Shown: positions 35,505-45,061, counted from the first letter of the stretch. The stretch is DNA of 64,000 nt from Planctomycetaceae bacterium (GCA_041398785.1 JAWKUA010000012.1:1-64000); one strand, 5' to 3'. Numbers and translations: made by a program. Notes: generated by a model from the letters alone, not told the origin.

Positions 35505-36989
35505 GTGAAATACATTCTTGCTCTGGACCAGGGAACCACCAGTTCGCGCGCACTGCTGTTCGACCAGCGTGGTTCGATCGTCGCTGTGGCGCAGCGGGAG
35601 TTTCCTCAGCTCTTTCCGAAACCGGGCTGGGTCGAGCATGATCCGGAGGACATCTGGTCGTCGCAACTTGCTGTCGGAAAGGCTGTGCTGAGAAAGGCGT
35701 CGGCGACAGCGAAGGATATCGCCGCGATCGGCATCACGAATCAGCGGGAAACGACAGTCGTCTGGGATCGTGCGACCGGCGAGGCAGTCAGCAACGCGAT
35801 CGTCTGGCAGGACCGCCGGACGGCTGGCATCTGTGAAAAGCTGGCCGCCGACGGAGCCGGGCCGGTCATTCAGCAGAAGACGGGACTTGTGCTCGACGCG
35901 TACTTTTCCGGCACCAAAGTCCGCTGGATACTGGACAACATCAGAAAACTGAGGGCAAGAGCCGCGAAGGGTGATCTGGCGTTCGGTACCGTCGATTCGT
36001 GGCTGATGTGGAAGCTGACGGGCGGGGCACTGCACGTGACGGACGCAACCAACGCGGGCCGTACGATGCTGTTCAATATCAATACTCAGCAGTGGGACGA
36101 CGAACTGTTGACACTGTTCAACGTGCCTCGGGCTGTATTGCCGGACGTGCGTTCGTCCAGCGAAGTCTACGCCAGTACGAAAGCGTTCGGCGGATCGATC
36201 CCCGTTGCCGGGATCGCCGGGGACCAGCACGCGGCGCTGTTTGGACAGGCCTGCATGGAACCCGGGATGGTGAAGAACACGTACGGGACAGGTTGCTTCA
36301 TGCTGATGAACACCGGCACAAAGCCCGTGCCTTCGACTCACAAGCTGCTGACAACCATTGCGTGGAAAATCGGCGACCGAACCGAATACGCGCTGGAAGG
36401 AAGCATCTTTATCGCCGGTGCCGTTGTGCAGTGGCTGCGCGACGGTTTGGGTCTGATCCGAAAATCGAGCGACGTGGAAACTCTGGCGGCTCAGGTGCCG
36501 GATACCGGAGGCGTCTATCTTGTGCCGGCGTTCGCGGGCCTGGGAGCCCCTCACTGGGATCCGCACGCTCGCGGCACGCTGGTCGGACTGACTCGCGGCA
36601 CGACGGCTTCGCACATCGCCCGGGCAGCTCTGGAAGGGATTGCCTATCAAACGGCCGAGGTGCTGCAGGCGATGGAAGCGGACTCCGGCATCAGACTCAA
36701 GCAGCTTCGCGTCGATGGTGGTGCTTCCGTAAATAATCTGCTGATGCAGTTCCAGGCCGACATTCTGGGCGTTCCGGTGGTGCGTCCGCGGATTTCCGAA
36801 ACGACGGCTCTGGGAGCGGCGTACCTTGCGGGCCTGGCGGTTGGGTTCTGGAAAGATCAGCGGGAAATCGCCGGACAGTGGCAGGAGGATTCGCGATTTC
36901 GTCCCGGGATGAAGCGGGGTGATCGCAGAAAGCTGCGCGATCACTGGGCTCGCGCGGTTGACCGAGCCAGAGGCTGGGACGCGGGATAG
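35505..36989 (+). CDS. glpK: Glycerol kinase
   Basis: A 494-residue FGGY-family kinase that phosphorylates glycerol to glycerol 3-phosphate. Its start VKYILALDQGTTSSRALLFD is the canonical GlpK N-terminus, so the GTG at 35505 (GAAGG 7 nt upstream) is preferred over the ATG at 35472. Other signatures are the GTVDSWLMWKLTGG and TDATNAGRTMLFNI stretches, GDQHAALFGQ, NTYGTGCFML and the C-terminal LRVDGGASVNNLLMQFQAD. Length fits the family (about 500). No glycerol transporter or dehydrogenase gene is adjacent. Confidence 0.95.
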   Translation: MKYILALDQGTTSSRALLFDQRGSIVAVAQREFPQLFPKPGWVEHDPEDIWSSQLAVGKAVLRKASATAKDIAAIGITNQRETTVVWDRATGEAVSNAIVWQDRRTAGICEKLAADGAGPVIQQKTGLVLDAYFSGTKVRWILDNIRKLRARAAKGDLAFGTVDSWLMWKLTGGALHVTDATNAGRTMLFNINTQQWDDELLTLFNVPRAVLPDVRSSSEVYASTKAFGGSIPVAGIAGDQHAALFGQACMEPGMVKNTYGTGCFMLMNTGTKPVPSTHKLLTTIAWKIGDRTEYALEGSIFIAGAVVQWLRDGLGLIRKSSDVETLAAQVPDTGGVYLVPAFAGLGAPHWDPHARGTLVGLTRGTTASHIARAALEGIAYQTAEVLQAMEADSGIRLKQLRVDGGASVNNLLMQFQADILGVPVVRPRISETTALGAAYLAGLAVGFWKDQREIAGQWQEDSRFRPGMKRGDRRKLRDHWARAVDRARGWDAG

Positions 36990-37057
36990 CAGCGACACCC
37001 GCACTCGACGCCGGATTTCCACCGTATGCTCCGGCAGAATTTGCCGGAACTTGCCAC

Positions 37058-37285
37058 TCAGGACGCCGTGGGACGCATGTGCGAATAGGCCATCAGGACT
37101 TCGTACAGATCTGACGACACCTTGACTCGCTCGTCCGCCAGGTCGCTCAGCCAGGATCGGTCCCAGATAATTGCGTCGGCCAGAATTCGAGTCAGCTCTT
37201 CCAGCTCGATCGAAACCTCTGCGTCTGCTACGTCTGTTCCAGCCAGTCCGTCATCGCCGACGAACAGTCTCAAACGCGGTCGCAT
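37058..37285 (-). CDS. Small acidic protein of unknown function
   Basis: A 75-residue protein starting at the ATG at 37285, with GGAAGGG about 7 nt upstream, which argues that it is a real gene. It has a basic start (MRPRLRLFVGDDGLAG) and an acidic helical body (VSIELEELTRILADAIIWDRSWLSDLADERVKV). No family recognised. It is convergent with glpK. Confidence 0.6.
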   Translation of the reverse strand: MRPRLRLFVGDDGLAGTDVADAEVSIELEELTRILADAIIWDRSWLSDLADERVKVSSDLYEVLMAYSHMRPTAS

Positions 37286-37693
37286 CAGCAATCCCTTCCC
37301 AATGCTGTCATTTTGCCAATCGGAACAACAGTCTGCGATCAGGCCGCCCCTTGAAGTTGTCCCGCCCCTGACTTACGCCCTTAACAAACTTATCGGGCTT
37401 GCGTGTTGAGGGGCTTCATCCAAAATTCCAATTGCAACCGTCGCGACGATTGGCTGAGGTGACGCAGCGCCGAACGGTCGCACCGAGACGATGCAATGTT
37501 CTCCGCAATCCGTATTTGCTGCCGCGGACGTGTGTGATTTCCCTCCCTTCGGAACAGACCGTTCCAGCGGGACAGCGGCGAATGCCGAACGGCGCGCTGT
37601 TTGTCGTCAGATCCGGCAGCGTAGACTGCTGTTCCCGAGTAGACGCAGTTTCTGGTTGTGCGGCATTTGCCGTCCCTGAAAGTTTTGATTGCC
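37286..37693. other. Intergenic, nothing recognised
   Basis: About 400 bp between the divergent small acidic protein and the phosphodiesterase gene. No repeat, RNA gene or clear promoter was found. Confidence 0.35.
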
Positions 37694-38305
37694 GTGGCAG
37701 GGTTTCTTCGCATTTTTGCCGGCTGCCGAATTGCTGCTGACGAGCGTCTTGACGCCGTGCTGGACGACTTTGAATCGCGTCACCCGGGCTTTCGCTGCGT
37801 GAGGCCGGGCAACCTGCACGTGACGATTTGCTTTCTTGGTGAGATCCCCGATGAGGTTGCCGGCGACTTCGCCGATTGCCTGACCGAACAATTCGTCGAT
37901 GTTCCGGAATTTGACGCGGCGATTGGTGGGCCCGGCGGTTTTCCGGCGTCAGGTCGAGCTTCGATCGTGTGGCTGAGCGTCACGCCGACCGAGACGTTCA
38001 CCAGATTGAATGCACGGTGCGTCGAGGCGGCCGAAGTACTGGGTCTCAACACAGAAGAACGGCCGTTTCATCCTCACCTGACCATCGCCAGAATGCCCGC
38101 GAGGCGCCGACGATGGCGACGTCCTGCAAAGCCGCCTGCTTGTGCCGACATTCGTGAATTCGCGGAGGATTGGAGCAATGAGCCGGTCTCGATCCAGCGT
38201 ATCAGTTCAGTGACCGTCTTCTCATCGCAACTGGCGCCCGGTGGTTCGATTTACCGTCCGCTGCGTGAAATCCCGCTGGCCTCAGCCGATCCAAAATCGC
38301 ACTGA
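37694..38305 (+). CDS. thpR: RNA 2',3'-cyclic phosphodiesterase (ThpR/LigT type)
   Basis: A 203-residue member of the 2H phosphoesterase family, which opens 2',3'-cyclic phosphate ends of RNA. The two HxTx motifs are HVTI (in NLHVTICFLGE) and HLTI (in FHPHLTIAR), each with the usual surroundings. The family normally begins R-x-F-x-A about ten residues before a charged helix; here that is LRIFAGCRIAADERL, so the GTG at 37694 is preferred over the GTG at 37658. No strong ribosome-binding site is seen for either. An Arg-rich loop (ARRRRWRRP) follows the second motif. Confidence 0.85.
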   Translation: MAGFLRIFAGCRIAADERLDAVLDDFESRHPGFRCVRPGNLHVTICFLGEIPDEVAGDFADCLTEQFVDVPEFDAAIGGPGGFPASGRASIVWLSVTPTETFTRLNARCVEAAEVLGLNTEERPFHPHLTIARMPARRRRWRRPAKPPACADIREFAEDWSNEPVSIQRISSVTVFSSQLAPGGSIYRPLREIPLASADPKSH

Positions 38306-38357
38306 TGAATAACCCCCCGGGTCTCGCAGAATTGACGGTAACGCCACTGCGGTTTCA

Positions 38358-40049
38358 TCACGCGTCGGGAATCAGCGCCGTGCTGACGCAGCCATGATGT
38401 GCCTGAGAAACAGTGGCGCAGAAGTCGGCCAGATAGCCGCGGCGAGGTTCGCGGGGCTTCCAATCACGCAGGTTGGCCTTCCGCCGCTGCAGTTCGGCAT
38501 TGCTCACGCGAACCTCAACCGTTCCCTTCAGCAAGTCAAAAGCAATCACGTCTCCGTCAGCCACGCAGGCGATCGGTCCGCCGACGGCTGCTTCCGGCGA
38601 GCAATGAACTCCGATTGCTCCGTGGGAAACTCCGGAAACGCGCGTGTCGGAGATGAAGGCCACTTTGCCATCGAGTTCCGGGACTGCCAGAGCGGCGCTG
38701 GCAACCAGGACTTCCGGCATTCCGGATGCGACCGGTCCCCAGTACCTGAGCACGATCACAGATCCCGGTCGGATGCGACGCTGTTCCACCGCCTTGACGA
38801 TGTCGCGAGGATCGTCAAAGCAGACAGCCGTGCCTTCGAAGTGCGGTTCCTTCATGCTGGACACTTTGAAGACGATGCCGTCGGGAGCAAGATTTCCGAA
38901 GCAGACCTGCATGTCCGCGAACGGCTTGTACGCGTTTGGGACATCGACGATCAGATCCTGACCGTCCGGCGGCGGCCCGACGTCGGCCAGGTTTTCGGCG
39001 AGCGACCCTCCGGTGACCGTCAGACAGCTTCCGTCCAGCAACCCGCAGTCCAGCAGGTGCTTCAACAGGACCGGAGTACCGCCGATCCGGTGCAGATCCA
39101 CCATCGTTCGAGGCCCGCGCGGAGCAAAGCTGCACAGCACGGGAGTTTCCCGGAAGATCGGCTGCAGATCCCTGAGCGTGAAGTCCACACCGGCTTCGCG
39201 AGCCAGCGCCAGCAGGTGAAGCACCCCGTTGGTTGAACCTCCGGCTGCGGCGATTGTGACGGCGGCATTACGGAACGCAGCTTTGGTCAGAACATCGCGA
39301 GGACGAATGCCGCGTTCCAGCAGGCGTTTCACAGCGACTCCGGTGGCACGGCATTCTTCGCGCTTGGCCGGATCCACGGCAGGAATGGAACTGCTGGCCG
39401 GCAGCATCAGCCCGATGGCTTCCATCGCCAGGCCCCAGGTGTTGAACGAAGCGGCGATTCCACACCCGCCGGGTCCGGGGCAGGCCCTGCGAATGATCTC
39501 ATCCCCTTCTTCAGCCGTCATTGAGCCGGTTGCGACAGCGGCCTGCGAGTCATACACGTCCAGGATCGTGATGTCTTTTCCGTCGTGGCAGCCCGGCAGG
39601 ATGCTTCCGCCGCTGACGATCAGCCCCGGGTAATTCGTGCGAGCCAGAGCCATCGCGAAGCCGGGGCCGTTCTTATCACAGTTGTGCAGCCCGATCATGG
39701 CATCATAGCAATGAGCCGTGATGACGCATTCGGCACTGTTTGCGATCAGATTGCGGGACGGCAGGCTGGCATTGCCGCCTTCATTTCCCTGAGTAATGTT
39801 ATCGCTGACGCCCGGAGTTCCGAACGGAAATGCCAGCAGTCCCGCGTCCTGGCAACCGGCCTGAAGTTCCTTCGCCAGCTCATAGGCGTGGACGTTGCAG
39901 GTATTGCCTTCCAGCAGCGGTACTCCGATTCCGACCTGCGGCTTGTCGAAGTCCTGGTCGGTCATTCCGATGGCGTAGTAGAAGGCGGTCAGTCCGCGCT
40001 GCCAGCCGTGCGTCAGTTGCTGGCTGTTCCAGTTGGTGGTGCCTGGCAT
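38358..40049 (-). CDS. ilvD: IlvD/Edd-family dehydratase, probably dihydroxy-acid dehydratase
   Basis: A 563-residue iron-sulfur dehydratase. Three Cys suitable for the cluster are present: Cys51 (LEGNTCNVH), Cys124 (HNCDKNGPG) and Cys196 (GPGGCGIAASFNTW). The ATG at 40049 has AGGA six bases upstream and gives the family length; the open frame continues upstream without family resemblance. Dihydroxy-acid dehydratase makes the 2-keto acids for valine, leucine and isoleucine. Some motifs differ from typical IlvD (SDNITQGNEGGNASLPSR), so a sugar-acid dehydratase remains possible. It follows a DUF1080 gene by 25 bp. Confidence 0.85.
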   Translation of the reverse strand: MPGTTNWNSQQLTHGWQRGLTAFYYAIGMTDQDFDKPQVGIGVPLLEGNTCNVHAYELAKELQAGCQDAGLLAFPFGTPGVSDNITQGNEGGNASLPSRNLIANSAECVITAHCYDAMIGLHNCDKNGPGFAMALARTNYPGLIVSGGSILPGCHDGKDITILDVYDSQAAVATGSMTAEEGDEIIRRACPGPGGCGIAASFNTWGLAMEAIGLMLPASSSIPAVDPAKREECRATGVAVKRLLERGIRPRDVLTKAAFRNAAVTIAAAGGSTNGVLHLLALAREAGVDFTLRDLQPIFRETPVLCSFAPRGPRTMVDLHRIGGTPVLLKHLLDCGLLDGSCLTVTGGSLAENLADVGPPPDGQDLIVDVPNAYKPFADMQVCFGNLAPDGIVFKVSSMKEPHFEGTAVCFDDPRDIVKAVEQRRIRPGSVIVLRYWGPVASGMPEVLVASAALAVPELDGKVAFISDTRVSGVSHGAIGVHCSPEAAVGGPIACVADGDVIAFDLLKGTVEVRVSNAELQRRKANLRDWKPREPRRGYLADFCATVSQAHHGCVSTALIPDA

Positions 40050-40074
40050 GTTGGTTCCTGAGGTGTTCCGGGGC

Positions 40075-40737
40075 CTACTCAATTTCACGAATTCGCAGGT
40101 TGCGGTAGTGTGCTTCACCCGGCGGGCCGCCGTGAATCTGCACGGCGATGCGCCCTGTAAGCGGAATATCGGAATCCTGTTCGGTGTAGTCGACGGTCTG
40201 CAGGTCGTTGATCCAAAGCTGAATTCGCGGCCCCTGGCACAGGATGCGATAGTCGTTCCAGTCGTCTTGTCGCAGGACAGCTTTGATCTTTTCCGGATCA
40301 GGTCCGGCCAGCACTTTCCGCCGGCGCGATTCGTCGTACAGCGCACCCCAGTAGTTCTGGCCCAGGTCCGCCTGGTAGCCGATCATTTCGTGGTGATCCG
40401 GAATTCGTTGGCTGCGAATCTGTATCCCCGCGTTGGTGTCGTCGCCGATCAGCCGGAACTGCAGCCGAAGCTCAAAGTCACGGAATTCGCGTTCGTGCTG
40501 CAGAAAGAAATTCATCGGCACGCGTTCCTTCAGCGATCCGCCCATGATGCTGTGGTCTTCGATGCGAAACCACTTCCGGTCACCGTCCCAGTGGTCGAAG
40601 GAATCGCCATCGAACAGCGGCTTGAAATCGGATTCCTCCGCTTCGCTTTGTGCTGTCGCAGTCGCGGGCGCGACGCAGCACAGTGTCAGTGCCGTCAGGA
40701 AGACTCCTGCCAACAGGTTTTGATCGTGTCTGCTCAT
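40075..40737 (-). CDS. Secreted DUF1080 (3-keto-disaccharide hydrolase-like) protein
   Basis: A 220-residue protein with a signal peptide (SRHDQNLLAGVFLTALTLCCVAPATATAQ) and a concanavalin-like DUF1080 fold: FKPLFDGDSFDHWDGD at the start, DFELRLQFRLIGDDTNAGIQIRS, then a C-terminal GRIAVQIHGGPPGEAHYRNLRIREIE. Family members bind or hydrolyse modified glycans; some act on 3-keto sugars. The ATG at 40737 is chosen for the signal peptide. It is upstream of the dehydratase with a 25-bp gap and probably in the same transcript, hinting that the dehydratase may act on a sugar acid. Confidence 0.88.
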   Translation of the reverse strand: MSRHDQNLLAGVFLTALTLCCVAPATATAQSEAEESDFKPLFDGDSFDHWDGDRKWFRIEDHSIMGGSLKERVPMNFFLQHEREFRDFELRLQFRLIGDDTNAGIQIRSQRIPDHHEMIGYQADLGQNYWGALYDESRRRKVLAGPDPEKIKAVLRQDDWNDYRILCQGPRIQLWINDLQTVDYTEQDSDIPLTGRIAVQIHGGPPGEAHYRNLRIREIE

Positions 40738-40937
40738 AAAATCTGATCCCCATGGCGGGAACGAAAAACCCTGCGGCACGGTACGGGCAGGGTGGTGCCA
40801 GCCGTATTCTGGCGTTTGTGCCGGACATCGAAAAGCGATCGCTGCGTGCGTGCCTCTGGCCAATGCGCAGATACGGCATGCCTGAGATTTGGCTCCCGGC
40901 GAAGCTCAGCAGACGGTGTCGGCACGACCGCCGACGA

Positions 40938-41474
40938 TCACGGCACCTGGACTTCAGCCGGAGCAATCACCGCCGCCCCTTTCCTGCTGCCGGACCATTT
41001 GGGGACATCGCATTTCGTCGTCTGCCAGCCGTGATGAACGAGTTGTCCGGCCACACTGCCTGACGCCGTCTGGGCGACGTTGCCCGTCAACCGATACCGC
41101 TCCGATTTTGCGTCCGGAACTTCGACCGTGCTTCCTTCCCTGCTTTCGACAACCGGAGTCGGGGCGAACATGCGGTCCAGCACCGTCCGGCAGCCGCGGT
41201 GAATTTCACGAACCGCGGCGCCGACCTGAGCATCGTTGTAGCCGTCGATCGATTCCTGAATGAAATCCACAAACCGAGCTTCTCGCTGAAGCGCGGCCAG
41301 CAGAGTAACAGCGTCGCTGCGATCGGGTTTTGGCGGGGCCGCCGGTGCGGGCTTTTCCACGGTAGTCGCGGACGTGTCTGGCAGAGCCGCCGGCCTGCCG
41401 GACAACGCGTCCAGGGCCTGCTGAGCGACCTGGCTGTTGAACAAAATCTTTAGCGCGAGACCAAGTCGTCCCAT
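40938..41474 (-). CDS. DUF2760 domain protein
   Basis: A 178-residue cytosolic protein. Residues 1-60 form a helix plus a Pro/Ala-rich linker. The DUF2760 core follows: TLLAALQREARFVDFIQESI, DGYNDAQVGAAVREIHRGCRTVLD, then a beta-rich end containing SERYRLTGNV and GQLVHHGWQTTKCDVP. The function of the family is unknown; in other bacteria it is found next to Hsp70-like genes, which are not present here. Confidence 0.82.
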   Translation of the reverse strand: MGRLGLALKILFNSQVAQQALDALSGRPAALPDTSATTVEKPAPAAPPKPDRSDAVTLLAALQREARFVDFIQESIDGYNDAQVGAAVREIHRGCRTVLDRMFAPTPVVESREGSTVEVPDAKSERYRLTGNVAQTASGSVAGQLVHHGWQTTKCDVPKWSGSRKGAAVIAPAEVQVP

Positions 41475-41625
41475 GGTGATGTGTTATTTCCCTGTTGAGT
41501 TCGTTCGTGGTGTCGAGTCTGCTCGTCAGACATGCACCGGGCGGTGGCACACGCGCCGACCGGTGTCGCCGACTTAAGACTCGCCGCAGCGGATGCTGTG
41601 CAGCGCCTTCCGCCGGGAATCGGTC

Positions 41626-42000
41626 TTATGCGTCCACCGCGTGCCCGGCATCCGTCCAGCCTCGAAAACCGCCATCCATGGAGATTACGTTGACGTATCC
41701 CATCTGCTGCAGATTAAAGGCCGCCAGCGCCGATCGATAGCCGCCGCCGCAGTAAAGAATGATGGTCGCGGATTGATCGGGAATTCGTTCTTCAATGTCC
41801 CGTTCGATGATTCCCTTGCCGATATGCAGAGCGCCGGGAATTCGGCCGGCGGCGAATTCGCTTTCTTCCCTGACGTCGACCAAATGGAAATGCGAACCAT
41901 CCAGCAGCCGCACTGCCACATCATGGACCGTGCATTCCCGGATTTGGCTGCGGACCGAATTGACAATGCTCAGGAACTGCGGCGAATGATTCGCTGCCAT
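41626..42000 (-). CDS. Rhodanese-domain protein
   Basis: A 124-residue single-domain rhodanese. The active-site loop is CGGGYRS with Cys84, preceded by HLVDVREESEFAAGRIPGALHI and followed by LQQMGYVNVISMDGGFRGW, the usual order of a complete domain. Such proteins carry a persulfide and move sulfur, or detoxify cyanide. It is divergent from the PPK2 gene; no sulfur-metabolism neighbour indicates the acceptor. Confidence 0.9.
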   Translation of the reverse strand: MAANHSPQFLSIVNSVRSQIRECTVHDVAVRLLDGSHFHLVDVREESEFAAGRIPGALHIGKGIIERDIEERIPDQSATIILYCGGGYRSALAAFNLQQMGYVNVISMDGGFRGWTDAGHAVDA

Positions 42001-42165
42001 CGTTAGGCCTGTGGAAAGGTGATGCTGTTGAATGGGACAAGCCGTATTCTAGCTTCCTGGTCGATCGTCCTCCATGATGTCAGCACTTCTCACGCCGATG
42101 CACCTGCGATCGCTTGCAGTTTCTGCAGGATCGCCGACCGTAGAACTCCGCTGGAGCCCAGCCCA

Positions 42166-42966
42166 ATGCCCGATACACACCGCCTGCTTCCAGGACAGCA
42201 AATCGAACTGTCCGAAGTTCCCACGCGAGCCGATGACTTTCACGATGATCGCCGTGCCGCCGAAAGGGAGTTTCGGGATCTGCGGGATAAGCTCATCAAG
42301 ATGCAGGAGATGCTGTACGCGGAATCGAAGCAGAAGCTACTGGTTGTGCTCCAGGCGATGGATGCCGGCGGCAAGGACAGCACGATTCGCAGGGTGTTCA
42401 AGGGAGTGAATCCTCAGGGCGTGGTTGTGACGCCGTTCAAGGCTCCGACTTCAGAAGAACTGGCGCACGATTTCCTGTGGCGGATCCACAACGCGGTTCC
42501 CGCCACCGGCATGATCGGCGTCTTTAATCGTTCACACTATGAAGATGTGCTGGTGGTGCGGGTTCACAATCTTGTTCCCGAAAATGTCTGGCGACCCCGC
42601 TACGAGATTATCAATCAGTTTGAAAAGCACCTGACCGAATCCGGGACGACGATCCTGAAGTTCTTTCTGCACATTTCGAAGGAGGAGCAGAAGAAGCGGT
42701 TCCAGGACCGGCTCGACGATCCGGAAAAACACTGGAAATTCGACCGTGCTGACCTTTCCAAACGCCTGGAATGGGATGACTACCAGCTCGCGTTCCAGGA
42801 CATGCTCAGATTCTGTACGACAGAACATGCTCCGTGGTACGCCATTCCGTCTGATCAGAAGTGGTACCGGAACGTCGCGATCGCCCGAGTGATGATCGAT
42901 ACACTGAAGCGGATGAATCCAAAATATCCGCAGTCGGAAGATCTCAGCGACGTGAAGTTTGAATAG
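42166..42966 (+). CDS. Polyphosphate kinase 2 family phosphotransferase
   Basis: A 266-residue PPK2 enzyme that transfers phosphate between polyphosphate and nucleotides. The Walker A loop DAGGKDST is at 66-73 and the Walker B/lid element NRSHYED at 121-127, followed by an RYEIINQFEKHL helix. GGAG lies 9 nt upstream of the ATG at 42166, which fixes the start; an open frame to 42019 is ignored. The single-domain form and length fit short PPK2 enzymes; class and nucleotide preference are not determined. Confidence 0.92.
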   Translation: MPDTHRLLPGQQIELSEVPTRADDFHDDRRAAEREFRDLRDKLIKMQEMLYAESKQKLLVVLQAMDAGGKDSTIRRVFKGVNPQGVVVTPFKAPTSEELAHDFLWRIHNAVPATGMIGVFNRSHYEDVLVVRVHNLVPENVWRPRYEIINQFEKHLTESGTTILKFFLHISKEEQKKRFQDRLDDPEKHWKFDRADLSKRLEWDDYQLAFQDMLRFCTTEHAPWYAIPSDQKWYRNVAIARVMIDTLKRMNPKYPQSEDLSDVKFE

Positions 42967-43034
42967 CCGCCGGCACCGAGTTCGACATTCGCTGCCCGGC
43001 ACTGGTGGAGCCGTCTGCGCCGACGACCTTCGAG

Positions 43035-43766
43035 TTACGTCAGCGGCCATACATCGCCGAAAGCGTCTTTCTGCAATTGCGTCAACTGACGGATTCCGTC
43101 GCGTGCCAGGCTCAGTTGCCGGTGCAGCAGATCTTCGTCAAAGGGTTCGCCTTCGGCAGTGCCCTGAATTTCGATGAAACGGCCGCTTCCCGTCATGATG
43201 ACGTTCATATCAACTTCGGCGCGGCTGTCTTCTGCATAGTCCAGATCCAGCACGGGTCGCTCGTCGAGAACGCCGACGCTGACGGCGGCGACGCTGTCCT
43301 TCAGGATCGGCCGCGGCGACTCGATGCCCAGGACGGCGTCGCACAAAGCGATGAATCCGCCCGTCGTGCTCAGGGTTCGAGTTCCTCCGTCTGCCTGCAG
43401 GACGTCGCAGTCGATCGTGATCGTTCGCTCGCCAAGCGCCTGGAAATCGACGGCGGCCCGCAGGCTGCGGCCGATCAACCGCTGGATTTCCGTCGTCCGG
43501 CCGTCCACTTTCAGCCGATCCCGCTGTTTCCGCGGCGCCGTGCTGCCGGGAAGCATGCTATATTCCGCCGTCACCCAGCCAGCTGCGGTGACACCTTCTG
43601 CGCGGGGCTTTCGCCATGCGGGCACGCTGTTTTCCAGGCTGGCTGTGCACAGGACGATCGTGTTGCCCGCCTGAATCAGGACGCTGGCGGCCGCATTCTT
43701 CGTAAAGTTCCGCTGGATCCTGATGGGGCGAAGTTCATTGGCAGCACGGCCGTCCTGACGCGACAT
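43035..43766 (-). CDS. rph: Ribonuclease PH
   Basis: A 243-residue phosphorolytic 3'-5' exoribonuclease that trims tRNA 3' ends. Signatures are RPIRIQRNFTKNAAASVLIQ, the GWVTAEYSMLPGST stretch, GRTTEIQRLIGRSLRAAVD, DVLQADGGTRTLSTTGG and LDLDYAEDSRAEVDMNVIM. Length matches the family. It is downstream of argF on the same strand with 190 bp between them; no xanthosine-triphosphatase partner gene is adjacent. Confidence 0.94.
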   Translation of the reverse strand: MSRQDGRAANELRPIRIQRNFTKNAAASVLIQAGNTIVLCTASLENSVPAWRKPRAEGVTAAGWVTAEYSMLPGSTAPRKQRDRLKVDGRTTEIQRLIGRSLRAAVDFQALGERTITIDCDVLQADGGTRTLSTTGGFIALCDAVLGIESPRPILKDSVAAVSVGVLDERPVLDLDYAEDSRAEVDMNVIMTGSGRFIEIQGTAEGEPFDEDLLHRQLSLARDGIRQLTQLQKDAFGDVWPLT

Positions 43767-43956
43767 GGCGGAATTCCCGGTGGCGAAGTTTCTGGATATG
43801 TCTCACTGCGAGCTTTGCCGAACGCTGCGCTCCGACGCGGACTCCCGGCAACGGAAATAGCGGGGTGTTTCGCCGCAGCGCTGAACCTGCCCGACGAAAC
43901 CTCCCCACACGGCCAGCCGTCAGAGACGCGAAGCGACGTTGCGGCGTCGTTGCGCA

Positions 43957-44871
43957 TCATGTCAGCAGCCAGGCGAACAGGCCTCGTGCCAAATGCATGC
44001 GGTTTTCCGCCTGCTGAAACACGATGCTGCGCGGTCCGTCCATGACGTCATCAGTGATTTCCAGCCCTCGCTTGGCGGGCAGGTCGTGCATCACCTTCAC
44101 CTGTTTCGGCGCCGCGCTGATGAGTTCCGCGTTGACCTGAAATCCGGAAAACGCCTGCTTCCGACGTTCGGCTTCCGCTTCCTGACCCATGCTGGCCCAG
44201 ACATCGGTGTAAATGACGTCCGCGGAACGTACCGCGTCTTTGGGGTCGTGCGATTGAGTGAACTGAGCCCTCGGAAACTGCTTCGTGAGCTCGGCAGTAA
44301 AGCTACTGCACAGCTCGTAGCCTTCCGGAACCGCCAGCGTCATTTTCATGCCCGTCATGGCCGCCGCGATCGCCAGCGACCGGGATACATTGTTTCCGTC
44401 GCCGACGAATACCAGGTGCCGGCCCTGAAGATCACCGAACGCCTCGCGCAATGTCAGCAGGTCCGTCAGAGCCTGGCAGGGATGGCGGTCGTCGGAGAGT
44501 GCATTGATAACCGGACACGAAGAATACCTGGCAAAGTCTTCGATCAACTGGTGTGAAAAAGTGCGCATCGTGATGACATCGCTGTACGAACTCAGCACGG
44601 TGGCGACGTCGTAGAGCGATTCACGTCCATTCAGACCGACTTCGGCCGTTGTCAGAAAGATCCCGGATCCTCCCAGATTCACCATCGCGGCTTCGAAGCT
44701 GTTGCGCGTTCTCAGGGAGGGCTTTTCAAACATCTGAACCAGAACGCGTCCCGGTAGAAGCTGCGGGCGGTCGTTCTGCTTGTACTTCTGCTTCAGGTCG
44801 ATGGCCGTGTCGAGAATCTCTGTCACGTCACCGGGGCTCAGGTCATACAATGAAATCAGATGTCGGGGCAT
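43957..44871 (-). CDS. argF: Ornithine carbamoyltransferase
   Basis: A 304-residue cytosolic transferase making citrulline from ornithine and carbamoyl phosphate. The carbamoyl-phosphate motif is SLRTR (52-56, usually STRTR). HPCQ is at 130-133 and the substrate loop SMG at 227-229. The usual HCLP motif near the C-terminus reads HDLP (261-265 region, Asp263 in place of Cys). The remainder (GDGNNVSRSL, ADVIYTDVW, DGPRSIVFQQAENRMH) is typical. An ornithine- or acetylornithine-type substrate is likely, but the Cys-to-Asp change touches the amino-acid side of the site. No other arg genes nearby. Confidence 0.9.
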   Translation of the reverse strand: MPRHLISLYDLSPGDVTEILDTAIDLKQKYKQNDRPQLLPGRVLVQMFEKPSLRTRNSFEAAMVNLGGSGIFLTTAEVGLNGRESLYDVATVLSSYSDVITMRTFSHQLIEDFARYSSCPVINALSDDRHPCQALTDLLTLREAFGDLQGRHLVFVGDGNNVSRSLAIAAAMTGMKMTLAVPEGYELCSSFTAELTKQFPRAQFTQSHDPKDAVRSADVIYTDVWASMGQEAEAERRKQAFSGFQVNAELISAAPKQVKVMHDLPAKRGLEITDDVMDGPRSIVFQQAENRMHLARGLFAWLLT

Positions 44872-45061
44872 GGCAAATCTTCGTTAGAATTCTGGCTCCG
44901 CGATCAATTCCGGTGGACCGGGAAACAGAAAACGACTGAGGCATCTCCGGAGGAGACAGCTCAGCCGAGGAAAATTCGAATCCGGAATTGTGGCAGTTTC
45001 CCTTCCGCAGGGTAAGGCGTCCCACGGAAAAACACAGCTTTTTTAAGATCCGAAAGAAGCC

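Noticed and set aside
35442..37022. A 526-codon open frame opposite glycerol kinase.
   Set aside because: The plus strand encodes a complete canonical GlpK; the opposite frame is an effect of high GC at third positions.
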